Source of the DNA: Bog-473 sp963730785 | GTDB taxonomy: Bacteria; Actinomycetota; Acidimicrobiia; Acidimicrobiales; RAAP-2 | Assembly (NCBI GenBank): GCA_963730785.1 | Contig: CAVSTF010000010.1 | Coordinates: forward strand, 434,001-498,000 | Length of the DNA: 64,000 nucleotides | Direction of reading: 5' to 3' | Part shown: positions 1 through 9,066 of the stretch, in pieces | Layout of the letters: each line of letters begins with the position of its first letter | Position numbering within the stretch: position 1 is the stretch's first letter | The notes under the pieces: generated by a model | Seen by the model: the letters and a program-made list of their open reading frames with translations, nothing else | Told to the model about the DNA's origin: nothing | Databases searched by the model: none | Program-made: the position numbers and the translations under genes

Positions 1-774
1 GCCACCTCGCGTCCCGACCTCGACGTCTGGGTGATCTCGGGCGACGGCGACTCACTGTCCATTGGTGGCAATCACCTGATCCACGCGCTGCGCCGCAACG
101 TGCGCATCAACATCTTGATGTTCAACAACCAGATTTACGGTCTGACCAAGGGTCAGTACTCGCCGACCTCCGAGGTGGCCAAGGTCACCAAGTCGACGCC
201 GTTCGGGTCACTCGACACCCCGTTCAACCCGGTCAGCCTGGCCCTGGGCGCCGAGGCCACGTTTGTGGCTCGCACCCATGACATGGATCGGGCCCACATG
301 CAGGAGACCTTCCGCCGGGCGCACGAGCACAACGGTGCCGCCTTCGTGGAAGTCATGCAGAACTGCAACGTCTTCAATGACGGCGCCTTCGAGAAGATCA
401 CGGGCAAAGAGGTGCGCTCCAACATGCTCATCCCACTCCGCCACGGTGAGCCCATCGTGTTCGGTGAGGAGGGTCAAGAGCGCGGCGTGGCCCAGCGCGC
501 CGACGGCGGCCTGGAAATCGTGAACGTCGGTGAGGCCGGTACCGCCGGCCTGCTGGTGCACGATGAGCAGCGAGACGACCCCGGTTTGGCCTTCGCCCTC
601 TCACGGCTGTCGCGTGGCCCCTACGAACCGACGCCGATCGGCGTGTTCCGGGCCGTAGAGCGTCCCGAATACGGCACGCAAATGTCCCAGCAGATCGTCC
701 AGGCTCAAGAGAAGCGGGGCATCGGCGACCTGGGTGACCTTTTGCGTTCCGGCTCGAGCTGGATGGTCAACTAA
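1..774 (+). CDS. korB: 2-oxoacid:ferredoxin oxidoreductase beta subunit (KorB), 5' partial
   Basis: The reading frame is open from base 1, so the start lies outside the window. The product is the TPP-binding beta subunit that, with an alpha/gamma subunit, oxidatively decarboxylates 2-oxoglutarate (or another 2-oxoacid) to the acyl-CoA and reduces ferredoxin in the cytoplasm. The thiamine-diphosphate motif is visible: GDGDSLSIGGNH at about residues 15-26, followed by NNQIYGLTKGQ, both typical of KorB. The C-terminal part ends in the actinobacterial KorB type. The partner alpha subunit is presumably just upstream. 2-oxoglutarate is the likeliest substrate, since actinomycetes commonly carry KorAB, but pyruvate cannot be excluded from sequence alone. 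Confidence 0.9.
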   Translation, partial: ATSRPDLDVWVISGDGDSLSIGGNHLIHALRRNVRINILMFNNQIYGLTKGQYSPTSEVAKVTKSTPFGSLDTPFNPVSLALGAEATFVARTHDMDRAHMQETFRRAHEHNGAAFVEVMQNCNVFNDGAFEKITGKEVRSNMLIPLRHGEPIVFGEEGQERGVAQRADGGLEIVNVGEAGTAGLLVHDEQRDDPGLAFALSRLSRGPYEPTPIGVFRAVERPEYGTQMSQQIVQAQEKRGIGDLGDLLRSGSSWMVN

Positions 775-886
775 GCCAGAGCTGGCTGGTGCCGTCAGCG
801 CCGGTGACAGCACCGGACGGTGACGGTACTCAGCGTGCAAGTTTCATGGTGCACGTCGAACCGCTCGGTCGGGCATCATTGAGGCA

Positions 887-1831
887 GTGACTGATGCCAT
901 GAACACCGAGATTCCCGTCACGCCGCAGTCGTCTCGGCCTGGGCTGCGTCGAGTCATACCGCTGACGACGGTGGCGGTGATGTCGCTGATCGCCGTGGGC
1001 GCCGCCGTCTTGGCCGTTGGGGCCGGTACGCCACCGAGTGCTGACGCCGCCGTCGCCAGCGCAGTGACGAACGCGTTGAATGACAAGACCGCCGACTTCA
1101 CCCTGAGTGGCTCGGCCGGCATCAGCAGCCTGACCATCCCGATTACCGGGACCGGGTCGGTCGACTTCACGCAGAACGCCCTGCAGATGCAGATCGGTCT
1201 TCCGGTGCCGGGCAGCTCACAGAATCTCACCGAGAAGGTCATTGAGCTGAACAAGACGATCTACGTGAACGTGGCCGGCGTCAGCCAACTGCTGCCCGGA
1301 ACATCGTGGATCTCCATTGACGCCTCGCAGCTCTCGGGCAACCAGGCCAGCACGCCAGGATTCGGGCTGGGCGCCGGCACACTCCCAAGTAACCCGGCGG
1401 ATGTACTCAAGCTGCTGAGCCAAGGTGGCAATCAGGCGACCGATCTCGGGCCGTCAACGGTCGGCGGTCAGTCCGTCGAGGGGTACTCGGTCACGCTTGA
1501 CGGCGCGGCGTTGCAAAAGGCCATCGCCGATACCAAGCTCCCATCGTCAATTTCGTCGTCACTGCCGTCGTTGAAGCTGGGCTCCTCGTTGATCGGGGGA
1601 AACTCGCATCTCGGCTACCAGGTGTTCATTGCCAAGGCGACCGGCGAGTTGACCCGGGTGACCACGACGATCGCATTATCGATCATCGGTCAGACCATTT
1701 CCGACAACACGACGATGGACTTCACGAAGCTCGGGGCACCGGTTGACATCGAGGCGCCGCCGGCCAGCGAGACCATCCCGTACCAGCAGTTCCTCCAGCA
1801 GACCAAGGACGCCACCGGCTCCACGGTGTAG
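887..1831 (+). CDS. Membrane-anchored extracytoplasmic protein, paralogue A
   Basis: A 314-residue protein starting at GTG 887 (an in-frame ATG at 899 is an alternative; neither has a convincing Shine-Dalgarno sequence). It has a short basic cytoplasmic N-terminus, one membrane segment at about residues 23-46, and a Ser/Thr/Gly-rich exported domain of about 260 residues. It is clearly paralogous to the next gene: both share a DKTA-x-TLSGS element after the membrane segment, a DLGPST...VEGYSV element and a similar C-terminal PP...QQF ending. The overall form recalls LppX/LprG-like lipid-binding domains of actinobacteria, but no diagnostic motif proves this. No function is assigned. Confidence 0.7.
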   Translation: MTDAMNTEIPVTPQSSRPGLRRVIPLTTVAVMSLIAVGAAVLAVGAGTPPSADAAVASAVTNALNDKTADFTLSGSAGISSLTIPITGTGSVDFTQNALQMQIGLPVPGSSQNLTEKVIELNKTIYVNVAGVSQLLPGTSWISIDASQLSGNQASTPGFGLGAGTLPSNPADVLKLLSQGGNQATDLGPSTVGGQSVEGYSVTLDGAALQKAIADTKLPSSISSSLPSLKLGSSLIGGNSHLGYQVFIAKATGELTRVTTTIALSIIGQTISDNTTMDFTKLGAPVDIEAPPASETIPYQQFLQQTKDATGSTV

Positions 1832-1996
1832 CGCCTGGCGCGGCGGGCTCCCCGTTGGGGGACGCCCCGGCCTGGCTCGAGTGAGAATCAACCAGATGGC
1901 AACCGGTTCGCACCGAGGCCGCCATTTCACGTTCCTACTCTCAGCTGATCCTGATCAGTCGCACAGTGACTGAGGGTCGCACCTGAAGGAGTGGGA

Positions 1997-2971
1997 ATGG
2001 TGGAGTTGGGGGAATGGGCCGCGGCCCAAATGGCAGCAAACGGCGTCACCGGGGGGACGGCCGATGTCGTGGCCGATCAAGCGGCCTGGCAGGCCTATGT
2101 GGATGTGGCGCAGTCACCCCGGCCCGGGCAGTCCAAGCGGACGGCACTGCTTGTCGTGGGTTTGGTGACGGCGGCCATGATCCTGGCTGGAGTGATCACC
2201 CTGGTTGGCACCGGGGGCGGCGGACCGGAGAGCGCCAGTGCATCAGTGGTGGCCGCCGTCACCAGCGCACTGGGCGACAAGACGGCCGGGTTGACGTTGA
2301 GCGGTTCCGTCGATGCCGACGGGAGCACGTCGCCCGTCAGCGGCACGGGAGTGTCGGACTTCACTACGGGCGCCATGGAAATGGATCTACATATCGGCGG
2401 TATGCCAGGTGGCAGCCTGTCCGAAAAAGCCATATATGACGGGAATGTGGGGTACCTCAACATGGGACCCCTGATCGGTGAGGTCATTCCCGGCAAGTCC
2501 TGGGTGTCCCTCGACCTCTCGCAGCTCAGCCAGAGCGGCGCCAAGCACCTGGGACTGGGGGGCGGCAGTTTGACCAATGACCCAATGGCGGCCCTCAAGG
2601 ACCTGACCCAGGAAGGCAATACGACCACCGATCTCGGACCCTCGACCATCAGCGGTACGCCGGTCGAGGGGTATTCGGTCAAGATGAACCCGAAAGCGAC
2701 GCTTCCGAGTCTGATGCGCCAGGCCGCTTCGCTTGCCGCCAACCCGAACTTGAGTTACGCCGTGTACCTCACGAAGAACGGCCAGCTGTATCGATTGAGT
2801 ACCACCGTCTCGCTCACCGTTGACAGCCAGCACGTGAAGGAGACCTTGGCCATGGACTTCTCGAACTTCGGGCAGGCGGTCAATATTTCGCTGCCGCCAA
2901 CCGATCAGGTCGGGAGCTTCCAGCAGTTCATGCAGATCGTCGAGAACCAGGGCCAGTCGACCACGGTCTAG
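1997..2971 (+). CDS. Membrane-anchored extracytoplasmic protein, paralogue B
   Basis: A 324-residue protein. ATG 1997 is preferred over GTG 1991 because AAGGAG at 1986-1991 is spaced correctly for it. The N-terminal about 45 residues are cytoplasmic, one membrane segment lies at about residues 48-71, and the rest is predicted to be outside the cell. It shares the DKTA-x-LTLSGS, DLGPST and GTPVEGYSVK elements and the C-terminal layout with the protein encoded just upstream, so the pair arose by tandem duplication. Its N-terminus is longer and unrelated to that of paralogue A, which suggests a different cytoplasmic partner. No known domain is confidently recognised. Confidence 0.7.
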   Translation: MVELGEWAAAQMAANGVTGGTADVVADQAAWQAYVDVAQSPRPGQSKRTALLVVGLVTAAMILAGVITLVGTGGGGPESASASVVAAVTSALGDKTAGLTLSGSVDADGSTSPVSGTGVSDFTTGAMEMDLHIGGMPGGSLSEKAIYDGNVGYLNMGPLIGEVIPGKSWVSLDLSQLSQSGAKHLGLGGGSLTNDPMAALKDLTQEGNTTTDLGPSTISGTPVEGYSVKMNPKATLPSLMRQAASLAANPNLSYAVYLTKNGQLYRLSTTVSLTVDSQHVKETLAMDFSNFGQAVNISLPPTDQVGSFQQFMQIVENQGQSTTV

Positions 2972-3052
2972 GTGGCTGGCGGCGGAGCCGCGAGTCCCTA
3001 GCCTAGGAATGCGTCACGTGGTGACGACATCACGGGGGAGCGGAGGACAATC

Positions 3053-4136
3053 ATGGTGGCGAGACGGTTGGGGAGCATTGCCGCTGCCGCGATTGCATTG
3101 TGTGGAATCGGCTTCAGCGCAGTACCAGCCGGTGCTGCCGGAACCCCGTCACTTGATAGTCGGATCGTCAGTCACGTGGTGCCAGGGTGGACCAAGTTCG
3201 ATTCGTCCTTCCTGCAGGGCTACGTCGACTACATCAACGGTCTTGAAAAGGCTGCGATCGGTCCACGCGGTGGCACGGCGATAGCGGCGGCCGAGGGGTG
3301 GCACGCACCGGGAGATACCAAGGACTCTGTGCTGATCACCCTGGTGGCGTTCAGTGCCAGCGGCTTGAGCGAGTCACAGATCTTTGGCCAGACTCAGGAA
3401 GGCGCAAAAGCAGCGGGACAATCGTTCTGCGAAGGTGCGACCGCCAAGGGGCCCAAATCCGATACGCCCCTGTCATCTATACCGAATTCGGACGTGATCG
3501 TGTGCCAGTCGGTGCATGGTGTCACGCCCGTCTGCGTTGTCTGGGCCAAGGAGAATGTGCTGGCACTCATTGAGACGTCGGACCGGGCTGTTGTCGGTCC
3601 GCGCCTCACCCAGATTTCCAATAACGAGTACCGGGACATGTCGTCCGCGGCCACGTCGACCAGCACGGACAATGTGGGCTTGATCGTGGGCCTGGTGGTG
3701 GTCGGGGTTGTGGTCATTGCCGCCGCCATCACCATCCCGCTGGTGGTCAGTGCACGGCGAAAGAAGCGAGCCGCCGCGGTCGCTGTGGCAGCAATGGCCA
3801 TACCCGGGGGCTCGCCGCCAGCCGGGTGGTACCCCGATCCGACCAATCCAACTTGGGGTCGTTACTGGAACGGCGTGGAGTGGGGCCCGAGTGCCGGTGA
3901 AGCATGGTCCGGCGTACCGGTACCGGATCCGATGCCGAATGAAGTGGCACCTTTTGAAGCGGGTGGGACTGAAGCAGTTCGGTCTGAAGTGTCGACTGCT
4001 GAGAGCGGGGCGTTCCAGGAGTGGCCCGCCCCGCCAGCGGACGCTTCCACTATTGGCGAGGCACCAGCCACCGCCACCGCCACCGCCACCTCCACCGCCA
4101 CCACCACCGCCACCAGCGGACGACTCGAATCAGTAG
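3053..4136 (+). CDS. Secreted/membrane protein with DUF2510 domain, apparent frameshift near its end
   Basis: Start ATG 3053 gives a Sec signal peptide (about residues 1-30, ending AGAAG). An extracytoplasmic domain of about 175 residues follows, then a membrane segment at about 207-231 with a basic cytoplasmic flank. A DUF2510 domain lies at about 256-278 (GWYPDP...RYWNG...W). After residue about 340 the original frame runs into an Ala-Thr repeat and continues antisense across the convergent DUF1015 gene. Skipping one base within the CCACCG-type repeats (about 4060-4115) instead gives a polyproline tail ending ADDSNQ with a stop at 4134-4136, only seven bases into the neighbouring convergent gene. 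I therefore read the gene as ending at 4136 with one indel. Function unknown; DUF2510 is a short motif common in actinobacterial membrane proteins. Confidence 0.65.
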
Positions 4137-5332
4137 TCCAGCGAGCGGAAGACCATCCCGGTCCGGGGCTTGGGACTGAAATACGTCGTCTTGGGCGGCA
4201 TGCGGCGCCGGTCGTTCGCCCACTGCTCAATCTGGGTCACGGTGACCGGTCGGAGCAGGAAGGCGGCTTGGGCATTGCCGCTCGAGAGCGCCTCCATCAC
4301 CTCGGCCACCGTGTGCTGATGGGTCGACTCATGGGGTGGGAATTGGGAAAGGGCGAAGGCGATAAGGCTCGAATCGAGGTTGTCGCCCGCCTCCTCGTAG
4401 GTGGTGGCATGGGGCAGGAGCATGAAGGCGTCCCCGCCACTGATCAGGGTGAGCGAGTTGGCCTCGGACAACGCGCCCAGGGTGCGGCCGTCGGCCGCAC
4501 CGGCCCGGACGACATCGAACCAGGGCGACAATGCCTCCACCAGATCGAAGTCCTCCGGGAGACCCCAGACGGTGCGATGAATGGCCCCGACCGTGAGTTG
4601 GTCCTCGGTCAGTTCAACCACCAGAGCCAGGATGAAGTCGTAGGGCCCGGGTTGGTTGCCGTTGGCTTCCCGGCACTCGGCGGCAAAGGTTCGTGAGGTC
4701 TCGTAGCGGTGGTGGCCATCGGCGATCACGACCGGAGCTTCGGCGACGGCCTCGCCGATGGCCGCGATGGAATCGGGATCGCTCAAGACCCAGAGTTGGT
4801 GCCGGACCCCGTCATCGTCGTAGGCGTCGGCCACCGGTTCGTCGTCGGTCGGATCAAAGGTGGCGGTCAGGCCCTTGCGCATGGACAAGCCCCAGATGGG
4901 GGAGAGGTTGGCCCTGGTGGCCCGCAACAGGTCGAGCCGGTCGCTCTTGGGCTTGGGCAGCGTCTGCTCGTGGGGGAGTATGTCGCTCTCCTCGCCGGGC
5001 GCGGCCAGGCCCAGCAGGCCCAACACGCCGGTCGAGGCCCGGCCGGACTGATCGGTCATCCGGTAGGGGTACAGGCACGGCTCGGCGTCGACCACCAGCG
5101 TGCCCTCGGCGATCCAGCGGGTGAAGAGGGCGGTGGCCACGGCGTAGCGGTCGTGCCCACCTTGCAGGTCTGGTTCAGGCAGCTCGACCAGGACGGCGTT
5201 GGCCGGGTGGCGAGCGGCCAGATGTACCCGCTCGGCCGATCCGATGACATCGTAGGGCGGGGCCATGACCTGGCTGATGGGTCCAACCGAGGGGGCGTAG
5301 CGCAGGCCCCGGAATGGTTCGAAGCGCGGCAT
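4130..5332 (-). CDS. DUF1015 family protein
   Basis: A 400-residue cytoplasmic protein. ATG at 5332 is chosen because the family homology begins at MPRFEPFRGLRY; the frame stays open upstream but that part is not conserved-looking. Family hallmarks are visible: MAPPYDVI near residue 24, the HEQTLPKPKSDRLDLL block, and ADGHHRYETS in the middle. Length fits the family (about 400). The biochemical role of DUF1015 proteins in bacteria is not established. It is transcribed divergently from pgsA (59 bases apart) and converges with the DUF2510 gene. Confidence 0.9.
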   Translation of the reverse strand: MPRFEPFRGLRYAPSVGPISQVMAPPYDVIGSAERVHLAARHPANAVLVELPEPDLQGGHDRYAVATALFTRWIAEGTLVVDAEPCLYPYRMTDQSGRASTGVLGLLGLAAPGEESDILPHEQTLPKPKSDRLDLLRATRANLSPIWGLSMRKGLTATFDPTDDEPVADAYDDDGVRHQLWVLSDPDSIAAIGEAVAEAPVVIADGHHRYETSRTFAAECREANGNQPGPYDFILALVVELTEDQLTVGAIHRTVWGLPEDFDLVEALSPWFDVVRAGAADGRTLGALSEANSLTLISGGDAFMLLPHATTYEEAGDNLDSSLIAFALSQFPPHESTHQHTVAEVMEALSSGNAQAAFLLRPVTVTQIEQWANDRRRMPPKTTYFSPKPRTGMVFRSLDY

Positions 5333-5390
5333 GCGGCCACTCTGGCACAGCGCACCCAGTTCATGGGGCGTGCTCCCGTAGACTGCGGTC

Positions 5391-6015
5391 GTGGATGCGG
5401 AAGAGGGTCTGGATCGCATTCTCACCGCGCCCAATGTGATCACCATGGTGCGGCTGCTGTGCATCCCGCTCTTCCTGTACCTCTTGTTCGGCGCGCATCA
5501 GCAGACGGCCGCCGCCGGATTGCTGGCGGCCCTGGGTGCCACCGACTGGATTGACGGCTTTGTGGCCCGCCGCTACCACCAGGTGTCGACCTTCGGGAAG
5601 ATCCTGGATCCGACGGCGGACCGGGTCCTGGTGGCCACCGCCGTCATCTCGGTGATCGTGCATGGGGCCGTCCCGTTGTGGTTCGGCCTGGCCACCATCG
5701 CCCGCGAAGCACTGGTCTCGATCATGGTGCTCGTGCTGGCCGCGCTCGGGTTCGGCCCGTATCGATGTGTTGTGGGTGGGCAAAGCGGGCACATTTGCTC
5801 TCATGACTGCATATCCCTTGTTTCTCTGGTCGCACGGCACGGCGTCATGGCAGCACCCAATCCACATTGCCGCCTGGGTCATCGGGCTTCTCGGCTTGGC
5901 CCTGGCCTGGGTGGCGGCGGCCAGCTATGTCAGTCCCGCCCGTACCGCCTTCCGGGATGGACGGTCGGCCCGGCGGAGCCAGGAAAATCTGGAGACGCAG
6001 GAGACCCAGGCATGA
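5391..6015 (+). CDS. pgsA: CDP-diacylglycerol--glycerol-3-phosphate 3-phosphatidyltransferase, frameshifted
   Basis: Integral membrane enzyme of phosphatidylglycerol synthesis, transferring phosphatidyl from CDP-diacylglycerol to an alcohol acceptor. Start is GTG 5391. The CDP-alcohol phosphotransferase signature D-x2-DG-x2-AR-x8-G-x3-D-x3-D is complete (DWIDGFVARR...GKILDPTAD). At the CCC run 5756-5758 the frame breaks. Removing one C restores GFGRIDVLWVGKAGTFAL and a normal C-terminal membrane half ending at TGA 6013-6015. Without that correction the frame runs on into the next gene and mimics a 1,048-residue fusion. The restored stop overlaps the next ATG (ATGA), which supports the correction. 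Mycobacteria carry a pgsA paralogue (pgsA2) in the same neighbourhood, so the precise alcohol substrate is not certain. Confidence 0.85.
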
Positions 6016-8537
6016 AGGCCGTGATCATGGCCGGCGGTGAAGGCACCCGACTGCGGCCGCAGACCTCGAACCTTCCGAAGCCGATGCTGCCCTTGGTGGG
6101 CCGGCCGATGATGGAGCACATCATTTCCCTGCTGCGTCGCCACGGCATCAACGACATCGTCGTCACGGTGGCCTTCTTGCCCAATGTCATCCGTAACTAT
6201 TTTGGTGACGGGTCCGAGCTCGGCGTGCGCATGGTCTACGCCACCGAGGAGACGCCGCTGGGTACGGCCGGCTCGGTGCGCAACGCCATGGACGAGCTCG
6301 ACGAACGGTTCTTGGTCATTTCCGGTGACGTGCTCACCGACATCGACCTCACTTCGGTGATCGATTTCCACGAGAAGAATCAGGCCATGGCCACCCTGGC
6401 CCTCTGCGCGGTGGAGAACCCACTCGAATTCGGCATCGTGATCACCCGGGAAGACGGCTCCATCGAGCGCTTCTTGGAGAAGCCGGGTTGGGGGCAGGTG
6501 TTCAGCGACACCATCAATACCGGCATCTATGTGCTCGAGCCCGAGATCTTCGACCTCATCCCCGAGGGGCGATCGGTCGACTTCTCCAGTGAAGTGTTCC
6601 CGGCCGTGCTCGATTCGGGTGGGGCCCTGTTCGGCTATGTGGCGGCGGGGTATTGGGAGGATGTCGGCACCACGGCGGCCTACCTCAAGGCGCACGAGGA
6701 CATCCTCAACGGTGAGGTCGAAGTCGATATTTCCGGCTTCGAGCTGCGGCCCGGCATCTGGGTGGGCAAGGGCTCGTCCATCGACCCGACGGCGGACATC
6801 GTGGGTCCGACCTATATCGGGGAGAACTGCAGCATCGATGCCGGCGTCGAGCTCGGGGCCTACTCGACCATCGGGGCCAACACGAGAGTGGGCGAGCGGG
6901 CCATCGTGCGGCACTCCGTCATTGGTGAGAACGCCTACTTGGGACCGGGGGCCAGCGTCGAGGGCGCCGTCATAGGGCGCACGTCGGACCTGCGTCGGGG
7001 CGCCCGTTGCGATCCGGGTTCGGTGGTCGGCGAAGGCTGCCTCATCGGGGCGCACGCCGAAATCCGCAGCGACGTCAAGATCTATCCCTACAAGGTGGTC
7101 GAGGCCGGCGCGCAGATCAATGCCTCCATCGTCTGGGAATCAGCCGGCGCCCGCACCTTGTTCGGCCCCGAGGGCGTCAAAGGGTTGGCCAACGTCGACG
7201 TCAGCCCGGAGTTGGCGGTGCGCTTGGCCAAGGCATGGGCCTCAACGTTGGAAAAGGGTTCGACCATCACCACTTCGCGTGACACCAGCCGGGCCGCCCG
7301 CATGCTCAAGCGAGCGCTCATGGTGGGCTGCAATTCGGTGGGGGCCAATGTGGTCGACCTCGAGGTGGCCACCATTCCGGTCACTCGCCATCACATCCGC
7401 ACCCGGGGCAGCCAGGCCGGACTGACCGTGCGGCTCAGCCCGAAAGATCCCGAATCGGTCACCATCCGTTTCTTTGATCAGCGCGGGCTCGACCTTTCCG
7501 AGAGCGAGCAGCGCCGCATTGAACGGCTCTACCACCGGGAGGATTTCCGACGGGTGACGGCAGCCGAGATCGGTGACATCGACTTCTCACCCCGGGCCAT
7601 CGAGCACTACACCGCCGACGTGGTGGAGGCCTTCCATCTCAAGTCCACGCCCCGCCAATCGTTCAAGCTCGTGTTGGATCTCTCCTACGGCGCCGGCAAT
7701 TTCGTCATGCCCAACCTGCTCTCGAAGTTGGGGGCCGATGTGTTGAGCATCAATCCGTTTGCCCAGACGCCCGGGATGATGTCGGTTGATCGCCATTCGA
7801 GCGCCATCCGGGTCGCCGACGCCGTGCGCGGATCTGGGGCCGACCTCGGCGCGGTCATCGATGCCGGGGCCGAACACCTCACCCTGGTCGACGGTTCGGG
7901 CCGAATTCTGTCCGACGATGCGGCGCTGATGGTCTTCCTCGATCTGGTGACGGCGGAAGGTCTTGAGGGCCGCCCCGAGTCGACCGGTCCGGGCCCGGTG
8001 AAGGTGGCCTTACCCGTGACCGCCTCTGCCGCCGCCTTTAAGTTGTGCGCTGACCGGGGGGCCGAGGTCGTGGTGTCGTCGCTGTCACCGTCGGGTCTGA
8101 TGGAGGCTTCGGCCGCCGGGGACGTGCACTTCGCCGCCGATCAATCGGGGGGCTTCATCTTCCCGGCCCATCTGCCGTCCTTTGACGCCGCGGCCGCCCT
8201 GGTGCAGCTGATCAATCTGCTCCGTCGGTCCGGCGAATCGCTGGCTCAGGTGGTGGCCCGGGTGCCTGATATCCCGATCCTGCATTCCGAGGTGGAGACG
8301 CCCTTCGAGCAGAAGGGCCTCGTCATGCGTACGCTGATGGAACAGCTTTCCGACCGCGAGAACGAACTGACCCTGGTCGACGGCATCAAACTCTCCACCG
8401 GTCAGGGGTGGGTGTTGGTGGTGCCGGACCCGGAAGAGCCCACCACCCATATTTGGGCCGAGGGTGCCGATCTCCTGGCCTCCGAGGCACTCACGTCCGA
8501 CTTCGTCGAGCGCGTGCGGTTGATATTGCAGGCCTAG
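6012..8537 (+). CDS. Mannose-1-phosphate guanylyltransferase with left-handed beta-helix and degenerate phosphomannomutase domain
   Basis: An 841-residue cytoplasmic protein beginning at ATG 6012, overlapping the pgsA stop. Residues 1-about 230 are a nucleotidyltransferase domain with the pyrophosphorylase motif GGEGTRLRP...LPKPMLP. Residues about 250-370 carry hexapeptide repeats of a left-handed beta-helix. The remainder aligns with phosphomannomutase/phosphoglucomutase folds (SRDTS...MLKRALMVG). At the place of the catalytic phosphoserine motif TASHNP the protein has VRLSPKDPES (about 473-482), so the mutase domain is probably not a normal mutase. It likely supplies GDP-mannose or a related NDP-sugar for cell-envelope glycans. 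The exact nucleotide and sugar are inferred from family only. Confidence 0.85.
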   Translation: MKAVIMAGGEGTRLRPQTSNLPKPMLPLVGRPMMEHIISLLRRHGINDIVVTVAFLPNVIRNYFGDGSELGVRMVYATEETPLGTAGSVRNAMDELDERFLVISGDVLTDIDLTSVIDFHEKNQAMATLALCAVENPLEFGIVITREDGSIERFLEKPGWGQVFSDTINTGIYVLEPEIFDLIPEGRSVDFSSEVFPAVLDSGGALFGYVAAGYWEDVGTTAAYLKAHEDILNGEVEVDISGFELRPGIWVGKGSSIDPTADIVGPTYIGENCSIDAGVELGAYSTIGANTRVGERAIVRHSVIGENAYLGPGASVEGAVIGRTSDLRRGARCDPGSVVGEGCLIGAHAEIRSDVKIYPYKVVEAGAQINASIVWESAGARTLFGPEGVKGLANVDVSPELAVRLAKAWASTLEKGSTITTSRDTSRAARMLKRALMVGCNSVGANVVDLEVATIPVTRHHIRTRGSQAGLTVRLSPKDPESVTIRFFDQRGLDLSESEQRRIERLYHREDFRRVTAAEIGDIDFSPRAIEHYTADVVEAFHLKSTPRQSFKLVLDLSYGAGNFVMPNLLSKLGADVLSINPFAQTPGMMSVDRHSSAIRVADAVRGSGADLGAVIDAGAEHLTLVDGSGRILSDDAALMVFLDLVTAEGLEGRPESTGPGPVKVALPVTASAAAFKLCADRGAEVVVSSLSPSGLMEASAAGDVHFAADQSGGFIFPAHLPSFDAAAALVQLINLLRRSGESLAQVVARVPDIPILHSEVETPFEQKGLVMRTLMEQLSDRENELTLVDGIKLSTGQGWVLVVPDPEEPTTHIWAEGADLLASEALTSDFVERVRLILQA

Positions 8538-8597
8538 CACGGCCGGCGTCCGAACTCGTGGGCGCGACCTTTGGCGGGTCCGATAGGGTCGCCGTTC

Positions 8598-8978
8598 ATG
8601 AACATTCCCGACGACCTGCAGTACTCGGTTGAACACGAATGGGTGCGCACCGACGGCGCTACCGTGCGCGTCGGGATCACCGATTACGCACAAGACGCGC
8701 TGGGCGACATTGTCTTCGTTGAGTTGCCCAAGGTGGGCACCGCGGTGGAGATCGGTGGTCCACTGGGCGAAGTGGAGTCGACCAAATCGGTCTCGGAGAT
8801 TTACGCGCCGGTGGCTGGCACCATCACCGCCGTCAATGACGCGCTCACGTCCGGACCGGAGAAGTTGAACCAGGATCCCTATGGCGACGGCTGGATCTGT
8901 GAGATTGAGCTGGCCGATGGAGCCGACACCAGCGCCCTGCTGACCTCGTCGGCCTATGGCGAACTGACGGCCGGCTAA
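8598..8978 (+). CDS. gcvH: Glycine cleavage system H protein
   Basis: A 126-residue lipoyl-carrier protein that shuttles the aminomethyl group between P, T and L proteins of glycine cleavage. ATG 8598 is chosen because homology starts at MNIPDDLQYS; an upstream in-frame start would add nine unlikely residues. The lipoylation site is Lys63 in the ESTKSVSEIYAP context. Length matches the family. In Mycobacterium, gcvH is followed by garA and a MerR gene, the same order as here. gcvT and gcvP lie about 15 kb downstream in this window; no lpd is visible. Confidence 0.97.
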   Translation: MNIPDDLQYSVEHEWVRTDGATVRVGITDYAQDALGDIVFVELPKVGTAVEIGGPLGEVESTKSVSEIYAPVAGTITAVNDALTSGPEKLNQDPYGDGWICEIELADGADTSALLTSSAYGELTAG

Positions 8979-9066
8979 CCCTCACGGTGAACCCCGGGTT
9001 GAGACGGGAAGAAGTCGATCACCAGGGCCGGGGAAAGTGGCGGCAGGGTGGAGTACCGTTGTCGCC

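Noticed and set aside
4137..4696. C-terminal extension of the DUF2510 protein antisense to the DUF1015 gene
   Set aside because: The extension is rich in shadow-like Arg/Gly/His sequence and lies fully on the opposite strand of a well-conserved gene.
5391..8537. A 1,048-residue PgsA-pyrophosphorylase fusion
   Set aside because: The fusion depends on reading through the indel at 5756-5758. With one C removed, pgsA has a normal C-terminus and stops at 6015, overlapping an independent ATG at 6012.
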